A DNA stretch of 33,014 nucleotides from contig JANDJC010000030.1 of NCBI GenBank assembly GCA_024331045.1, positions 1-33,014 on the forward strand. Reading direction: 5' to 3'. Source of the DNA: Nitrospira sp. (GTDB lineage Bacteria; Nitrospirota; Nitrospiria; Nitrospirales; Nitrospiraceae). The notes beneath the pieces were generated by a model, which did not search any database, was not told the DNA's origin, and saw nothing but the letters and a program-made list of their open reading frames with translations. Below, piece after piece: positions 1 to 10,055 of the stretch (its first letter is position 1; each line of letters opens with the position of its first letter). A program made the position numbers and the translations under genes.

Positions 1-580
1 CCGCGAGCGATTCCGTCTTTGCCAACAACTCGTCGGGCGGCACGACGTGGCTCACGAGACCGATGTGAGCCGCCGTCTCGGCGGACAGACTGTCTCCCGT
101 CAAAATCATTTCCGCCGCACGGGACGCCCCGACCACCCGTGGAAGCCGTTGCGTCCCGCCGAAGCCGGGAATGAGGCCGAGCGTGACTTCCGGGAGCCCC
201 ATCGCGGCTCCGGTTGCGGCAAGTCGAATGTGACAGGCCAACGCCAGTTCAAGCCCTCCGCCGAGACAGAGGCCGTTGATGGCGGCCAGGACCGGTTTGT
301 TCAGCCGCTCGATCCGGTTGAACAGGGCCTGGCCCCGTTCGGCGAACTCCACGCCGCCATGGACGGTCGCGAGCCGAGCCAGTTCGTTGAGATCCGCGCC
401 GGCGCAGAAAAACCGGCCGGAGCCGGTCACGATCACCGCTCGGACATACTCGTCCTGTTCCACTTCGGCAATGACCTGGTCCAGTTCTTTCAAGACGGAG
501 AGATTGAGCACATTGGCTGGAGGATTGTGAAGCGTGATCCGGGCGATGTGGTGCGTCACGGTCAGCAATTGATGCGGCAT
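1..580 (-). CDS. Enoyl-CoA hydratase (crotonase family), 3' end outside window
   Basis: The frame is open from the ATG at 580 to the left edge, giving about 193 residues without a stop, so the C-terminus is missing. The protein has the crotonase fold signatures: the oxyanion-hole motif CAGADL near residue 60, GGGLE with Glu111, and the LPEVTLGLIPGFGGTQRL block with Glu131. The two Glu residues are 20 apart, as in classical hydratases (Glu144 and Glu164 in the rat enzyme), so it should hydrate enoyl-CoA. A GGGAG ribosome-binding site lies about 6 nt before the ATG. It follows the MeaB-like gene after 92 bp and is the last gene of the operon seen here. In context it would convert crotonyl-CoA to 3-hydroxybutyryl-CoA, feeding the dehydrogenase and thiolase of the same operon. 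Exact chain-length preference cannot be read from the sequence. Confidence 0.9.
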   Translation of the reverse strand, partial: MPHQLLTVTHHIARITLHNPPANVLNLSVLKELDQVIAEVEQDEYVRAVIVTGSGRFFCAGADLNELARLATVHGGVEFAERGQALFNRIERLNKPVLAAINGLCLGGGLELALACHIRLAATGAAMGLPEVTLGLIPGFGGTQRLPRVVGASRAAEMILTGDSLSAETAAHIGLVSHVVPPDELLAKTESLA

Positions 581-672
581 GGTGTCTCCCTTTCCCCCTC
601 CTCTAGCGCAGCGCCATCACGACGGGACAAACAGCCCAACACGCAACATCACTGAACGTTACAGCCGGCTCT

Positions 673-1473
673 TCACGGAGCCGCGCGAGTCGGTGCCGCT
701 TCCAGGTCGCGGAGCCGCTGCTGCTCCGCAATCGCGGCGATCAATTCCGGAATTCCCTGTCCGGTCGTGGCCGTGATCTTCAACACGGTTCGGTGCCATT
801 CCCTCAGTTCGCGTAGGGTCCGGTCCGCCTCCGGATGGTCGCCTCTATTGACGACGATGATCTGCGCCACTTCCAACAACCCGGCTTTCATCGCCTGCAC
901 CTCGTCGCCCAATCCCGGCGCGACGACCGCCACCACCGTCGGCGCCACCGTTGCAATTTCGAGTTCTCCCTGCCCCACCCCCACCGTTTCGACCAAGATC
1001 ACGTCATAACCTGCCGCCTCCAAGACCGACACCGCCTCGCCGGTCACGGACGCGAGCCCTCCGTGATGGCCCCTCGTCGCCAGGCTCCTGATAAACACAC
1101 CGGGATCGAGGGCATGCTGTTGCATCCTGATCCGATCACCCAACAGGGCGCCGCCGGTGAAGGGACTGGTCATATCGACTGCCAACACGCCGACCCTCTG
1201 CCCCAGGCGGCGATAGGCGGTCACAAGCTGATCGATGATCGTGCTTTTGCCGGCGCCGGGATAGCCGGTGACGCCAATGATCGCGGCGCGAGAGGACTCG
1301 CCTTGTCCCTCCAACAGGCGGAGGGTGTCGCGACCCTCTTGCTCCCAACGTTCGAGCAACGTGATCAACCTCGCCACCGCCCGGACCTCTCCTTGCCTCA
1401 CCCGCTCGGCGAGCATTGATGCGAGATCGACCTGCCTGTCCCGCTTGTCCAGATGAATGTCGAGCCTCGTCAT
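673..1473 (-). CDS. meaB: MeaB/ArgK-like GTPase, chaperone of a B12-dependent acyl-CoA mutase (short form)
   Basis: A P-loop G3E-type GTPase of 266 residues. Visible motifs are the Walker A GVTGYPGAGKS (67-77), the TSPFTGGALLGDR block (102-114), the ETVGVGQ switch (162-168) and a G4 motif NRGD (209-212). MeaB proteins load and protect adenosylcobalamin in methylmalonyl-CoA or isobutyryl-CoA mutase, and genes for both mutase subunits lie a few kilobases upstream in the same operon. The ATG at 1473 overlaps the HMG-CoA lyase stop as ATGA, with GAGG upstream; a TTG at 1488 in the same frame is less likely. Oddities: it stops about 60 residues short of typical MeaB, where the dimerisation arm would be; the usual DPSS is DMTS; and the usual NKxD is NRGD. 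Family assignment is firm; whether it is a fully working chaperone is open. Confidence 0.88.
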   Translation of the reverse strand: MTRLDIHLDKRDRQVDLASMLAERVRQGEVRAVARLITLLERWEQEGRDTLRLLEGQGESSRAAIIGVTGYPGAGKSTIIDQLVTAYRRLGQRVGVLAVDMTSPFTGGALLGDRIRMQQHALDPGVFIRSLATRGHHGGLASVTGEAVSVLEAAGYDVILVETVGVGQGELEIATVAPTVVAVVAPGLGDEVQAMKAGLLEVAQIIVVNRGDHPEADRTLRELREWHRTVLKITATTGQGIPELIAAIAEQQRLRDLEAAPTRAAP

Positions 1474-2438
1474 GGAACAGCCTCGCAACGAACATCACTG
1501 GCCAACCCCTCGCGCAACACCCGCGACAACCGGGAAGAAAGAGCATGGCCCACCACCGGTTCCAGCCTCAGGGCCGCCAAGACCACCGCTCGCTCATCCA
1601 CCGTCATGGCGGCGCCGGAAGCGCGCAAGGCATAGACGACGTCCTCGGTCGCCACATTGCCGGCTGCTCCCGGTGCAAAGGGACAGCCGCCGAGCCCTCC
1701 GGCGGAAGTATCGAACGTGCGCAGACCGTACTCAGCCCAGGCGGTCAGGACATTGGCGACGCCGAGCCCATAGGTATCGTGCACGTGCAGGGAGAGGCCC
1801 TTGGCCGGAACGTCGTGCAGCAGGAGATCCAGCAATCGCCTGATGTCCTGCGGAACGGCCATTCCCATCGTCTCCCCTAACGAGAGTTCATCGACGCCAA
1901 GATCGAGCAGCCGTCTCGCCACGTCCAGCACCTTGGAGGGAGGCACAGGTCCTTCGAACGGACAGTGCGTCACCGTTGAGATGTAGCCTCGCACGATCAC
2001 CCCTTCCCGCTTCGCCGCCGACACCACCGGCTTGAACCGTTCCAACGATTCACGGACCGTGCAGTTGACGTTCCGTTGATTGAAGGTGTCGGAGGCGGCG
2101 GTGAACAGCGCGATCTTGTCCACCTGCGCGGCCCTGGCCCGTTCCCAGCCCCGCTCGTTCGGCACCAGCGCCGAGTAGAGGATACCGGAACGGCGCTCGA
2201 TCCTGGCGAAGACCTCGTCCGTATCCGCGAGTTGAGGGACCGCGCGAGGCGAAACAAACGAGCCGACTTCCATCTCCGCCACGCCGGATCGGGACAGGTC
2301 GTTCACGAAAGCAACCTTGACTTCCGTCGGAATGACGGTCGGCTCATGTTGCAAACCGTCTCGTGGGCCGACTTCCACGATGCTCACCTCAATGCTCACC
2401 TTGGCCTTGTCCGACTTCTGCCCGTCGCCTTCAATCAT
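1470..2438 (-). CDS. mvaB: Hydroxymethylglutaryl-CoA lyase
   Basis: A TIM-barrel HMGL-like enzyme of about 322 residues that cleaves HMG-CoA into acetyl-CoA and acetoacetate, the last step of leucine degradation. It starts with the substrate-binding VEVGPRDGLQ motif, has the metal-binding HVHDTYG, and ends with the HMG-CoA lyase signature GGLGGCPFAPGAAGN, which contains the catalytic Cys. Two adjacent ATGs lie at 2441 and 2438. The AGGAGG site is one base from the first and four from the second, so 2438 is preferred. The 18-22 bp gap to the methylglutaconyl-CoA hydratase gene upstream and the ATGA overlap with the MeaB-like gene downstream place it in the operon. Methylglutaconyl-CoA hydratase and the carboxylase beta subunit next to it make the leucine role much more likely than isopropylmalate or citramalate synthesis. 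Confidence 0.94.
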   Translation of the reverse strand: MIEGDGQKSDKAKVSIEVSIVEVGPRDGLQHEPTVIPTEVKVAFVNDLSRSGVAEMEVGSFVSPRAVPQLADTDEVFARIERRSGILYSALVPNERGWERARAAQVDKIALFTAASDTFNQRNVNCTVRESLERFKPVVSAAKREGVIVRGYISTVTHCPFEGPVPPSKVLDVARRLLDLGVDELSLGETMGMAVPQDIRRLLDLLLHDVPAKGLSLHVHDTYGLGVANVLTAWAEYGLRTFDTSAGGLGGCPFAPGAAGNVATEDVVYALRASGAAMTVDERAVVLAALRLEPVVGHALSSRLSRVLREGLASDVRCEAVP

Positions 2439-2459
2439 CATTCCTCCTGCTCAATGCTA

Positions 2460-3263
2460 TTACTCGATGATCGCTCCGGGCCAAACCGGCTCCCGCTTCT
2501 CGCGAAAGGCACGGAGCCCTTCCCGCGCCTCCGGCGACAGGCGAGCCCGCACATTGGTCTCCACAGCCAGTTTCCCCTGTTCATCCTCCGAGAGCGTACC
2601 CAACTTCCGAAACAGAACCTTGGCCTCCCGCACGGCGTCCGGCGCAGAACGGCCGACCAGCTCGGCCACGTGATCGACGCGAGCGTCAAGAGACGAGGGC
2701 TCCACCACTTCGTGGACGAGTCCTGCTTCCTTGGCGATGGAGGCTGAAAAGGGCTCGCCGGTCAGCCCGTAGCGACGCAGGAACGAGAGGCCGGTCTTGC
2801 GCAACAGCAACGGCGCGATCACCGCCGGCACCAACCCCACGCGGACTTCGCTCAACGCAAACGTCGCATCGGCCCTCGCGACCACGATGTCGCAGGCGGC
2901 AATCAAACCGATGCCTCCGCCAAAGGCCGGTCCTTGAATCTTCCCGATCACGGGGCAGGGACAGTCGTCGATGGCCCGCAACAGCATAAGCAACGACTCC
3001 GCGTCCGTCCTCGCCTCCGCCATCGTCACGGATTCCGACCCCATCCAGTGGAGATCGGCCCCGGCGCAGAAGACGGGTCCGGCTCCGGTGAGGATGACGC
3101 CCCGCACAGAACGATTCTTCCCGATCTCGACGAACACCTCACGCAGCTCATCAATCATCAGACGATCAAACGCATTGCGACGTTCCGGCCGATTGAGCGT
3201 GACCAGTACGAAACTCTCTCGCGTCTCACTCGTGTCAATGAGAACCGTTTGCCGTTGCTCCAT
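2460..3263 (-). CDS. liuC: Methylglutaconyl-CoA hydratase (crotonase family)
   Basis: A 267-residue crotonase paralogue that hydrates 3-methylglutaconyl-CoA to HMG-CoA in leucine degradation. It shows the LNRPERRNAF start of the fold, the oxyanion motif CAGADLHWM whose WM ending is typical of the AUH/LiuC branch, GGGIGLIAACDI, and SEVRVGLVPAVIAP, also characteristic of LiuC. The first classical crotonase Glu (GGGxE) is Gly here, as in other AUH-type enzymes, while the Glu of SEVRVG is kept. The ATG at 3263 has AAGG upstream. It lies 21 bp after the carboxylase beta gene and about 20 bp before the HMG-CoA lyase gene, matching the order of reactions. A generic enoyl-CoA hydratase is the alternative but is less likely. 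Confidence 0.9.
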   Translation of the reverse strand: MEQRQTVLIDTSETRESFVLVTLNRPERRNAFDRLMIDELREVFVEIGKNRSVRGVILTGAGPVFCAGADLHWMGSESVTMAEARTDAESLLMLLRAIDDCPCPVIGKIQGPAFGGGIGLIAACDIVVARADATFALSEVRVGLVPAVIAPLLLRKTGLSFLRRYGLTGEPFSASIAKEAGLVHEVVEPSSLDARVDHVAELVGRSAPDAVREAKVLFRKLGTLSEDEQGKLAVETNVRARLSPEAREGLRAFREKREPVWPGAIIE

Positions 3264-3284
3264 GGCCTTGCCTTGATCAGCACC

Positions 3285-4886
3285 TCACATGCGAAAGACC
3301 GGCGGACGAGCTCTCTTCGCCGGCGCCGTCATCGCGATGTCCAGACAGAATCCAAGGATCTTTCTCGTCTCGACCGGATCGATGATGCCGTCGTCCCACA
3401 ACCGCGCCGTACTGAAGAACGGATCTCCCTCCTTCTCGTACTGAGCTACCGTCGAGTCGTAGATCGCGCGTGCTTCTTCTTGAGACAACGCCGCCCCCTC
3501 CCTGGCCAGTTGCTGCCGTTTGATGGTCACGAGCACCTGCGCCGCCTGCTGCGGCCCCATGACCGAGATGCGCGCGTTGGGCCAGAGGAACAACCACCTG
3601 GGCCCATAGGCTCGCCCACACATCGCGTAGTTGCCGGCTCCATGGGACGCGCCGATGATGACGGTGATCATCGGCACCTCTGCGGTCGCGACGGCCTGCA
3701 CCATCTTGGCGCCGTCCTTGATGATCCCCCTCGCCTCATAGTCCTTGCCGACCATGAAGCCCGTGATGTTTTGCAAGAACATGATCGGCACACGCCGCTG
3801 GTCGCAGAGCTGCACGAAGTGCGCGCCCTTCAAGGCCGCCTCTGACAGGAGCACACCGTTGTTGCCGATGATCCCGACCAGATGGCCCATCCATCGAGCG
3901 AAGCCACAGACCAAGGTTTGGCCGTATCGAGCCTTGAATTCGTGAAAGCGGCTTCCGTCCACCAACCGGGCGATCACTTCGCGGACATCGAAGGTCTGCC
4001 TCGGATTGCTCGGAATCAGGCCGTACAGGTCCTCGGCTTGGTAGAGCGGCTCTTCGACCTCCTGCTTCCGAGGATTTGGTCGCCGCGGCAGCGTGTCCAT
4101 GATCGAGCGGCAGAGCTCGACCGCCTCCCGGTCATCATTCGCCAGATGGTCGCTGACGCCGGACCGTCTTGTATGGAGATCGGCGCCGCCCAGGTCTTCC
4201 ACCGTGACCTCCTCGCCGGTCGCCGCCTTCACCAACGGCGGGCCCGCCAAATAAATCGCGCCGGTTCCCTTGACGATGATGTTTTCATCGCACATGGCCG
4301 GCACATAGGCCCCGCCCGCCGTGCACAGCCCCATCACCACGGCGATTTGCGGAATCCCCAGCGCGGACATGCGGGCCTGGTGATAGAAGATCCGTCCAAA
4401 ATGGTCCCGGTCGGCAAAGACCTCCGCCTGCATCGGGAGAAACACGCCGCCGGAATCCACTAGATAGATGCAGGGCAATCGGTTGGCCAGGGCGATCTCC
4501 TGGGCCCGCAGATGTTTCTTGATCGTCAAGGGGAAATACGTGCCACCCTTGACCGTGGCGTCGTTGGCCACGATCACGCAGGGCCTCCCGGACACGACAC
4601 CGATGCCCGTCACGAGCCCCGCCGAGGGAACCTGATCCTCGTACAGGCCGGAGGCGGCAAGGGGACTCAGTTCCAACCAGGGCGCGTCAGGATCGAGCAG
4701 GGCGGCGATCCGCTCGCGGACGGTCATCTTGCCACGTGTTTTGTGAAGCGCCACCGCCTCCGGCGACCCGCCTGCCCGAGCCACGGCCAGCCGCTTGCGG
4801 AGGTCGGCTACCAGTCCTTCGTAATGGAGTCGATTCGACCGATAGGCATCGGACGTGGGAACCACCGACGTGGCCAACACCCTCAT
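3285..4886 (-). CDS. liuB: Methylcrotonyl-CoA carboxylase, carboxyltransferase (beta) subunit
   Basis: A 533-residue biotin-dependent carboxyltransferase with both crotonase-like halves. Its motifs fit the methylcrotonyl-CoA type: [13 protein letters not shown] near residue 55, [44 protein letters not shown] and [16 protein letters not shown]. It transfers carboxyl from carboxybiotin to 3-methylcrotonyl-CoA, giving 3-methylglutaconyl-CoA. The ATG at 4886 has GAGGTGA upstream and lies 6 bp after the stop of the B12-binding mutase subunit. The partner alpha subunit (biotin carboxylase with biotin carrier) is not in the window, so the enzyme is incomplete here unless the alpha gene lies beyond position 1 or elsewhere. 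Propionyl-CoA carboxylase beta is the main alternative; the flanking liuC and HMG-CoA lyase genes argue against it. Confidence 0.93.
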   Translation of the reverse strand: MRVLATSVVPTSDAYRSNRLHYEGLVADLRKRLAVARAGGSPEAVALHKTRGKMTVRERIAALLDPDAPWLELSPLAASGLYEDQVPSAGLVTGIGVVSGRPCVIVANDATVKGGTYFPLTIKKHLRAQEIALANRLPCIYLVDSGGVFLPMQAEVFADRDHFGRIFYHQARMSALGIPQIAVVMGLCTAGGAYVPAMCDENIIVKGTGAIYLAGPPLVKAATGEEVTVEDLGGADLHTRRSGVSDHLANDDREAVELCRSIMDTLPRRPNPRKQEVEEPLYQAEDLYGLIPSNPRQTFDVREVIARLVDGSRFHEFKARYGQTLVCGFARWMGHLVGIIGNNGVLLSEAALKGAHFVQLCDQRRVPIMFLQNITGFMVGKDYEARGIIKDGAKMVQAVATAEVPMITVIIGASHGAGNYAMCGRAYGPRWLFLWPNARISVMGPQQAAQVLVTIKRQQLAREGAALSQEEARAIYDSTVAQYEKEGDPFFSTARLWDDGIIDPVETRKILGFCLDIAMTAPAKRARPPVFRM

Positions 4887-4892
4887 GGTTCG

Positions 4893-5300
4893 TCACCTCG
4901 ACGTGCGAAGTTCCTTGACGAATCGAACGATGTCGTCTAGCGGTGTCCCAGGCCCGAACAGGGCCTTGACGCCCGCTTCTTTTAACGCCGGCACGTCCTC
5001 GTTCGGGATGATCCCGCCACCAAAGACCACAATGTCCTCGGCTCCCTGTTCGCTCAACAGTTCCAACACGCGCCGAAACAACGTGTTGTGGGCGCCGGAG
5101 AGAATGCTCAACCCGATCGCATCGACGTCTTCTTGAATCGCGGTGTTGACGATCTGTTCCGGCGACTGATGGAGACCGGTGTAGATGACCTCCATGCCGG
5201 CGTCGCGCAACGCGCGCGCGATCAACTTGACGCCCCGGTCATGGCCGTCGAGCCCGACCTTACCGATCAAGATCCGCAGGGGAACCGTCGCCACCGTCAT
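4893..5300 (-). CDS. icmB: Acyl-CoA mutase small subunit, B12-binding (isobutyryl-CoA mutase small subunit)
   Basis: A 135-residue cobalamin-binding domain on its own. It carries the base-off/His-on motif DGHDRG (Asp18, His20, Gly23), the SILSGAH loop (SxL) and the GGGIIPNED glycine pair, the hallmarks of B12-dependent mutases. It is the separate small subunit that completes the large subunit encoded at 6217-7833. Two-gene mutases of this layout are usual for isobutyryl-CoA and 2-hydroxyisobutyryl-CoA mutases, while classical bacterial methylmalonyl-CoA mutase has the domain fused. The start at 5300 is supported by AGGAGG and by an ATGA overlap with the MBL-fold hydrolase gene. The symbol follows the residue-based reading of the large subunit; databases would probably call it a methylmalonyl-CoA mutase C-terminal domain. 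Confidence 0.88.
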   Translation of the reverse strand: MTVATVPLRILIGKVGLDGHDRGVKLIARALRDAGMEVIYTGLHQSPEQIVNTAIQEDVDAIGLSILSGAHNTLFRRVLELLSEQGAEDIVVFGGGIIPNEDVPALKEAGVKALFGPGTPLDDIVRFVKELRTSR

Positions 5301-6139
5301 GTCCGAGCCTCCTGGAGATAGTACTTGCCCTCCTGATCCTTCTTGACGTAGCCGGCCTGGATGACGGGATCATGTTCGAAGAACAGGAGCCACTGTTCGT
5401 CAAAAGCCAGGTCCAGCACCCACCGTTTCGTTTCCAACGTCTGGAGCGGATAGAGGTCGTACCCCATGATGTAGGGGAGCGGCAGGTGCGACACGGTGGG
5501 GATCAAATCGCCGAGGAAGAACGCCGTGCGGCCTTCCGACGTGATCTTCACCCCTTGATGGGCGCGGGTGTGGCCGGCGGTGATGACGGCGCTGACGCCG
5601 GGGAGCAGTTCCGTGTCGCCGTACAAAAACTCCCATTGATTGGCTAGGGCGACGGGCACGACATTGTCTTTTCGGTAACTCGCCCTCGTCCGTTCGTTGG
5701 CATGGATCGCGTCCTCATATTCGCTGCGCTGGACGACATAGGTCGCCTTGCGAAACGTCGGGGCCACGATCCCGTCTTCCCGCCTGGTCGTATTCCCGCC
5801 CGCATGGTCGAAGTGGAGATGGGTGTTGATCACCAGATGAATGTCGTCCGGCTCGAGACCCACCTGTTTCAACGAATCCAGCAAGGTCGGCCGCCGATCC
5901 AGGCCGAACATCCGATGGAACTTGCCGTCCTCCTTGGAGCCGATCCCCGTATCCACCAGAATGTTGGTCCCCTTTGCTCGGATCAGCAAACAGGTAAGAC
6001 TCAGGTCGATCCGGTTCAGCTCATCGGCGGCGCAACATTTTCCCCACAGCACCTTGGGGACGACACCGAACATCGCGCCGCCGTCGAGCCGGAACCGGCC
6101 GTCCGAAATCGGATAGAGTTCAAATGAGCCGAGCTTCAT
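5297..6139 (-). CDS. MBL-fold metallo-hydrolase
   Basis: A 280-residue metallo-beta-lactamase-fold hydrolase. The di-zinc motif HLHFDH is at residues 107-112 (ligands His107, His109, Asp111, His112), with later ligands visible in [15 protein letters not shown] and FEHDP. Family members hydrolyse lactones, thioesters, glyoxalase-type substrates or phosphodiesters; the substrate cannot be read from the sequence. AGAGGA precedes the ATG at 6139, and its stop overlaps the start of the B12-binding subunit gene by 4 bp. It therefore sits between the genes for the two subunits of one mutase and is translationally coupled to the second. That suggests a helper role such as thioesterase or repair hydrolase in the same pathway, which is only an inference. 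No signal peptide is seen, so it is probably cytoplasmic. Confidence 0.85.
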   Translation of the reverse strand: MKLGSFELYPISDGRFRLDGGAMFGVVPKVLWGKCCAADELNRIDLSLTCLLIRAKGTNILVDTGIGSKEDGKFHRMFGLDRRPTLLDSLKQVGLEPDDIHLVINTHLHFDHAGGNTTRREDGIVAPTFRKATYVVQRSEYEDAIHANERTRASYRKDNVVPVALANQWEFLYGDTELLPGVSAVITAGHTRAHQGVKITSEGRTAFFLGDLIPTVSHLPLPYIMGYDLYPLQTLETKRWVLDLAFDEQWLLFFEHDPVIQAGYVKKDQEGKYYLQEART

Positions 6140-6216
6140 GATCTCATTCCTCTCTCGCCACTCTCGGCCCTGTTAGCTTCTCATCCTCGTTCTTTCGCTT
6201 CACCGCCACCGCATCC

Positions 6217-7833
<1,617 letters not shown>

Positions 7834-7893
7834 GCCGGCTTCCTCCCCATGACGCGGGCGCTCAGAAAGCGGCCTTATTTCTCTATGGCTATT

Positions 7894-8784
7894 TCACATG
7901 GCTACCGTTGATCGTTCCCCGGCCTCGTCATAGAGATAAAACCCGCGACCGGTCTTCCGCCCGAGCCACCCCGCTTCGACGTAGCGACGAAGGAGAGGGC
8001 AGGGACGAAATTTCGGATCGCCCAGTTCTCGATGCAACACCTCGCAGATCGCCAACACCGTATCCAAGCCGATCCGGTCAGCCAGAGCGAGCGGCCCCAC
8101 CGGATGGTTCGCTCCCGCCGTCATCGCACGATCGATCGCCTCCGCCGACGCCACTCCCTGCTCCAGCGCAAAGATCGCTTCATTGATCATCGGCATCAGC
8201 ACCCGGTTCACGATGAAACCCGGTACGTCATTCGCCACAACCGGTGTCTTGCCGAGGTGCTTCGCCACATCCAGCGCCAGCGCCACGGTCTCGTCTGACG
8301 TGTTGAGCCCTCGCACGACCTCCACCAAGTTCATCACCGGCGCCGGATTCATGAAGTGCAGCCCGACGACTCGATCGGCTCGACCGGACACGGCCCCCAG
8401 TTTCGTGATCGGGATCGACGAGGTGTTGCTCGCAAGCACGGTGTCAGGTCGGCAGATCCGCCCCAGCTCGGCAAAGAGTGTTTGCTTTTGTTCCTGATTC
8501 TCTGGAATCGCCTCGATGACCAGGTGGACTTCATCCAATCGGTCGAGGGTGGTCGATGGGTGAATAAGGGCCAGGACCTCTTCCACTCGACCTGTCGCCA
8601 GCGCGCCTCGTTCCACAGCCCGTTCTAGTCCCACTCGAATCTTGGCGATGGCTCCTTTCAATTGAGGCTCCATCACGTCGATCAGTTCCACGTGATAGCC
8701 GGCCATCGCACAGACCTGGGCGATCCCTCGGCCCATCTGGCCTGCCCCGACGATGCCAATTCGCGTGATCATGTCGCTGGTCAT
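7894..8784 (-). CDS. 3-hydroxybutyryl-CoA dehydrogenase
   Basis: A 296-residue NAD-dependent 3-hydroxyacyl-CoA dehydrogenase that oxidises (S)-3-hydroxybutyryl-CoA to acetoacetyl-CoA. The Rossmann motif GAGQMG is at residues 13-18, followed by VIEAIPE, the SNTSS loop, catalytic His in LHFMNPAP, and NDVPGFIVNR before the C-terminal dimer domain. The length matches single-function HBD proteins. The frame is open far upstream into the thiolase gene, but the fold begins at ITRIGIVGAG. An ATG at 8784 (or 8772) fits best; an ATG at 8850, only 8 nt after the thiolase stop, would add 22 low-complexity residues and cannot be excluded. Between thiolase and the mutase genes, it fits the butyryl-CoA oxidation step. 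Confidence 0.93.
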   Translation of the reverse strand: MTSDMITRIGIVGAGQMGRGIAQVCAMAGYHVELIDVMEPQLKGAIAKIRVGLERAVERGALATGRVEEVLALIHPSTTLDRLDEVHLVIEAIPENQEQKQTLFAELGRICRPDTVLASNTSSIPITKLGAVSGRADRVVGLHFMNPAPVMNLVEVVRGLNTSDETVALALDVAKHLGKTPVVANDVPGFIVNRVLMPMINEAIFALEQGVASAEAIDRAMTAGANHPVGPLALADRIGLDTVLAICEVLHRELGDPKFRPCPLLRRYVEAGWLGRKTGRGFYLYDEAGERSTVAM

Positions 8785-8858
8785 GGCTGGTACCCCAACT
8801 TCCCGCTCACCACGCTGATGATGGGGCTCTATCTGTTCCGGACTCCTCATCACACTCG

Positions 8859-10055
8859 TCACGGTTCCCGCTCCACGACCACTGCCAGGGCCTCTCCGCC
8901 GCCGATACAGAGGGCCGCCAGTCCCCGCCGCACGTTCCGCTCCTGCATGGCGTGAATCAATGTCGTAAGCAGCCTCGCGCCCGTGGCCCCGATAGGATGG
9001 CCCAACGCCACCGCTCCTCCATGGACGTTCACCTTCTTCGCATCCAGCCCCAGTTCCCGGTTGATGGCAAGCGAGACGGAGGAAAAGGCCTCGTTGATCT
9101 CGAACAGATCGATCTCGCCGATGGAGAGGCCGGTCTTCTTGAGCACCAGTTTGATGGCCTCGACCGGCGCGATCGTGAACCATTCCGGCGCCAAGGCCGC
9201 GCCGGCGTAGCCGACCAGGCGAGCCAGGGGGGTGAGGCCGAGCCGAGTCGCCTCACTCTCCGCCATCAGGACCAAGGCCGCTGCTCCATCGTTGCAGGAG
9301 GGAGAATTGCCGACCGTCAAGACCCCGTCTTCTTGAAACACCGGCTTGAGTTCCCGCAACCGACTCAGGTCGACCCGGTTCGGCTCTTCATCATCTTGAA
9401 CTGTCACCGGCGGGCCTTTCCGTTGCGGCACCTCGACCGGCACGATCTCCCGCTTGAAGAGCCCGGCCGCAATAGCTTCCCTGGCTCGGCGATAACTCTC
9501 CAGCGCGAAATCATCCAGTTCCTGTCTGGTCAGCCGGTACTTGGCCGCGCACAGTTCCCCTCCCTTGCCCATGTGGAACTGGTGATAGACGTCCCACAAT
9601 CCGTCCTTCACCAGACTATCCACCAGTTCCGCATGGCCCAGCCTGTAGCCCTGTCTCGCCTTCTCCAACAGGTAGGGAGCGCGGGTCATGTTCTCCATGC
9701 CGCCGGCCACCACGATCTTGGCCTCGCCGAGACCGATAGCCTGCGACGCCATGATCACCGTCATGAGGCTCGAACCACAGACCTTGTTCACCGTCGTGGC
9801 GCCGACTGAGTGGGGGATACCGGCTCCGATCGACGCTTGCCTGGCTGGCGCCTGACCCAGTCCCGCACTCAAGACACAGCCCATATAGACCGTGTCCACC
9901 TGTTCAGGGGACACCCGAGCCCGTTTCAAGGCCTCGGCAATCGCCAGGCTTCCCAGCTTGGTGGCCGGCACCTGACTGAAACAGCCCTGAAAACTCCCCA
10001 TCGGCGTACGTGCCGCGCTCACGATGACGGTTGGTTCTCCCTTGAGAGGACTCAT
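8859..10055 (-). CDS. Acetyl-CoA acetyltransferase (thiolase)
   Basis: A 398-residue thiolase. The nucleophilic Cys93 sits in NKVCGSSL, the His in the GGAVALGHPIGATGAR block, and the second catalytic Cys in LCIGGGEA near the C-terminus. It cleaves acetoacetyl-CoA to two acetyl-CoA or runs in reverse. The ATG at 10055 overlaps the E2 stop as ATGA and has GGGAG about 10 nt upstream; an in-frame TTG at 10070 is less likely. It lies directly before the hydroxybutyryl-CoA dehydrogenase gene, so the two steps are encoded together. Acetoacetate made from leucine and tyrosine would also need activation to acetoacetyl-CoA before reaching this enzyme; no CoA-transferase or synthetase gene is in the window. 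Confidence 0.94.
   Translation of the reverse strand: MSPLKGEPTVIVSAARTPMGSFQGCFSQVPATKLGSLAIAEALKRARVSPEQVDTVYMGCVLSAGLGQAPARQASIGAGIPHSVGATTVNKVCGSSLMTVIMASQAIGLGEAKIVVAGGMENMTRAPYLLEKARQGYRLGHAELVDSLVKDGLWDVYHQFHMGKGGELCAAKYRLTRQELDDFALESYRRAREAIAAGLFKREIVPVEVPQRKGPPVTVQDDEEPNRVDLSRLRELKPVFQEDGVLTVGNSPSCNDGAAALVLMAESEATRLGLTPLARLVGYAGAALAPEWFTIAPVEAIKLVLKKTGLSIGEIDLFEINEAFSSVSLAINRELGLDAKKVNVHGGAVALGHPIGATGARLLTTLIHAMQERNVRRGLAALCIGGGEALAVVVEREP

Noticed and set aside
2934..3845. 303-codon plus-strand open frame across the liuC and liuB genes
   Set aside because: It spans the junction of two well-supported minus-strand genes and has the composition of a shadow frame.
8785..9183. Long N-terminal extension of the 3-hydroxybutyryl-CoA dehydrogenase frame
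   Set aside because: It runs back through the thiolase coding region and has no domain; the enzyme family starts just before GAGQMG.
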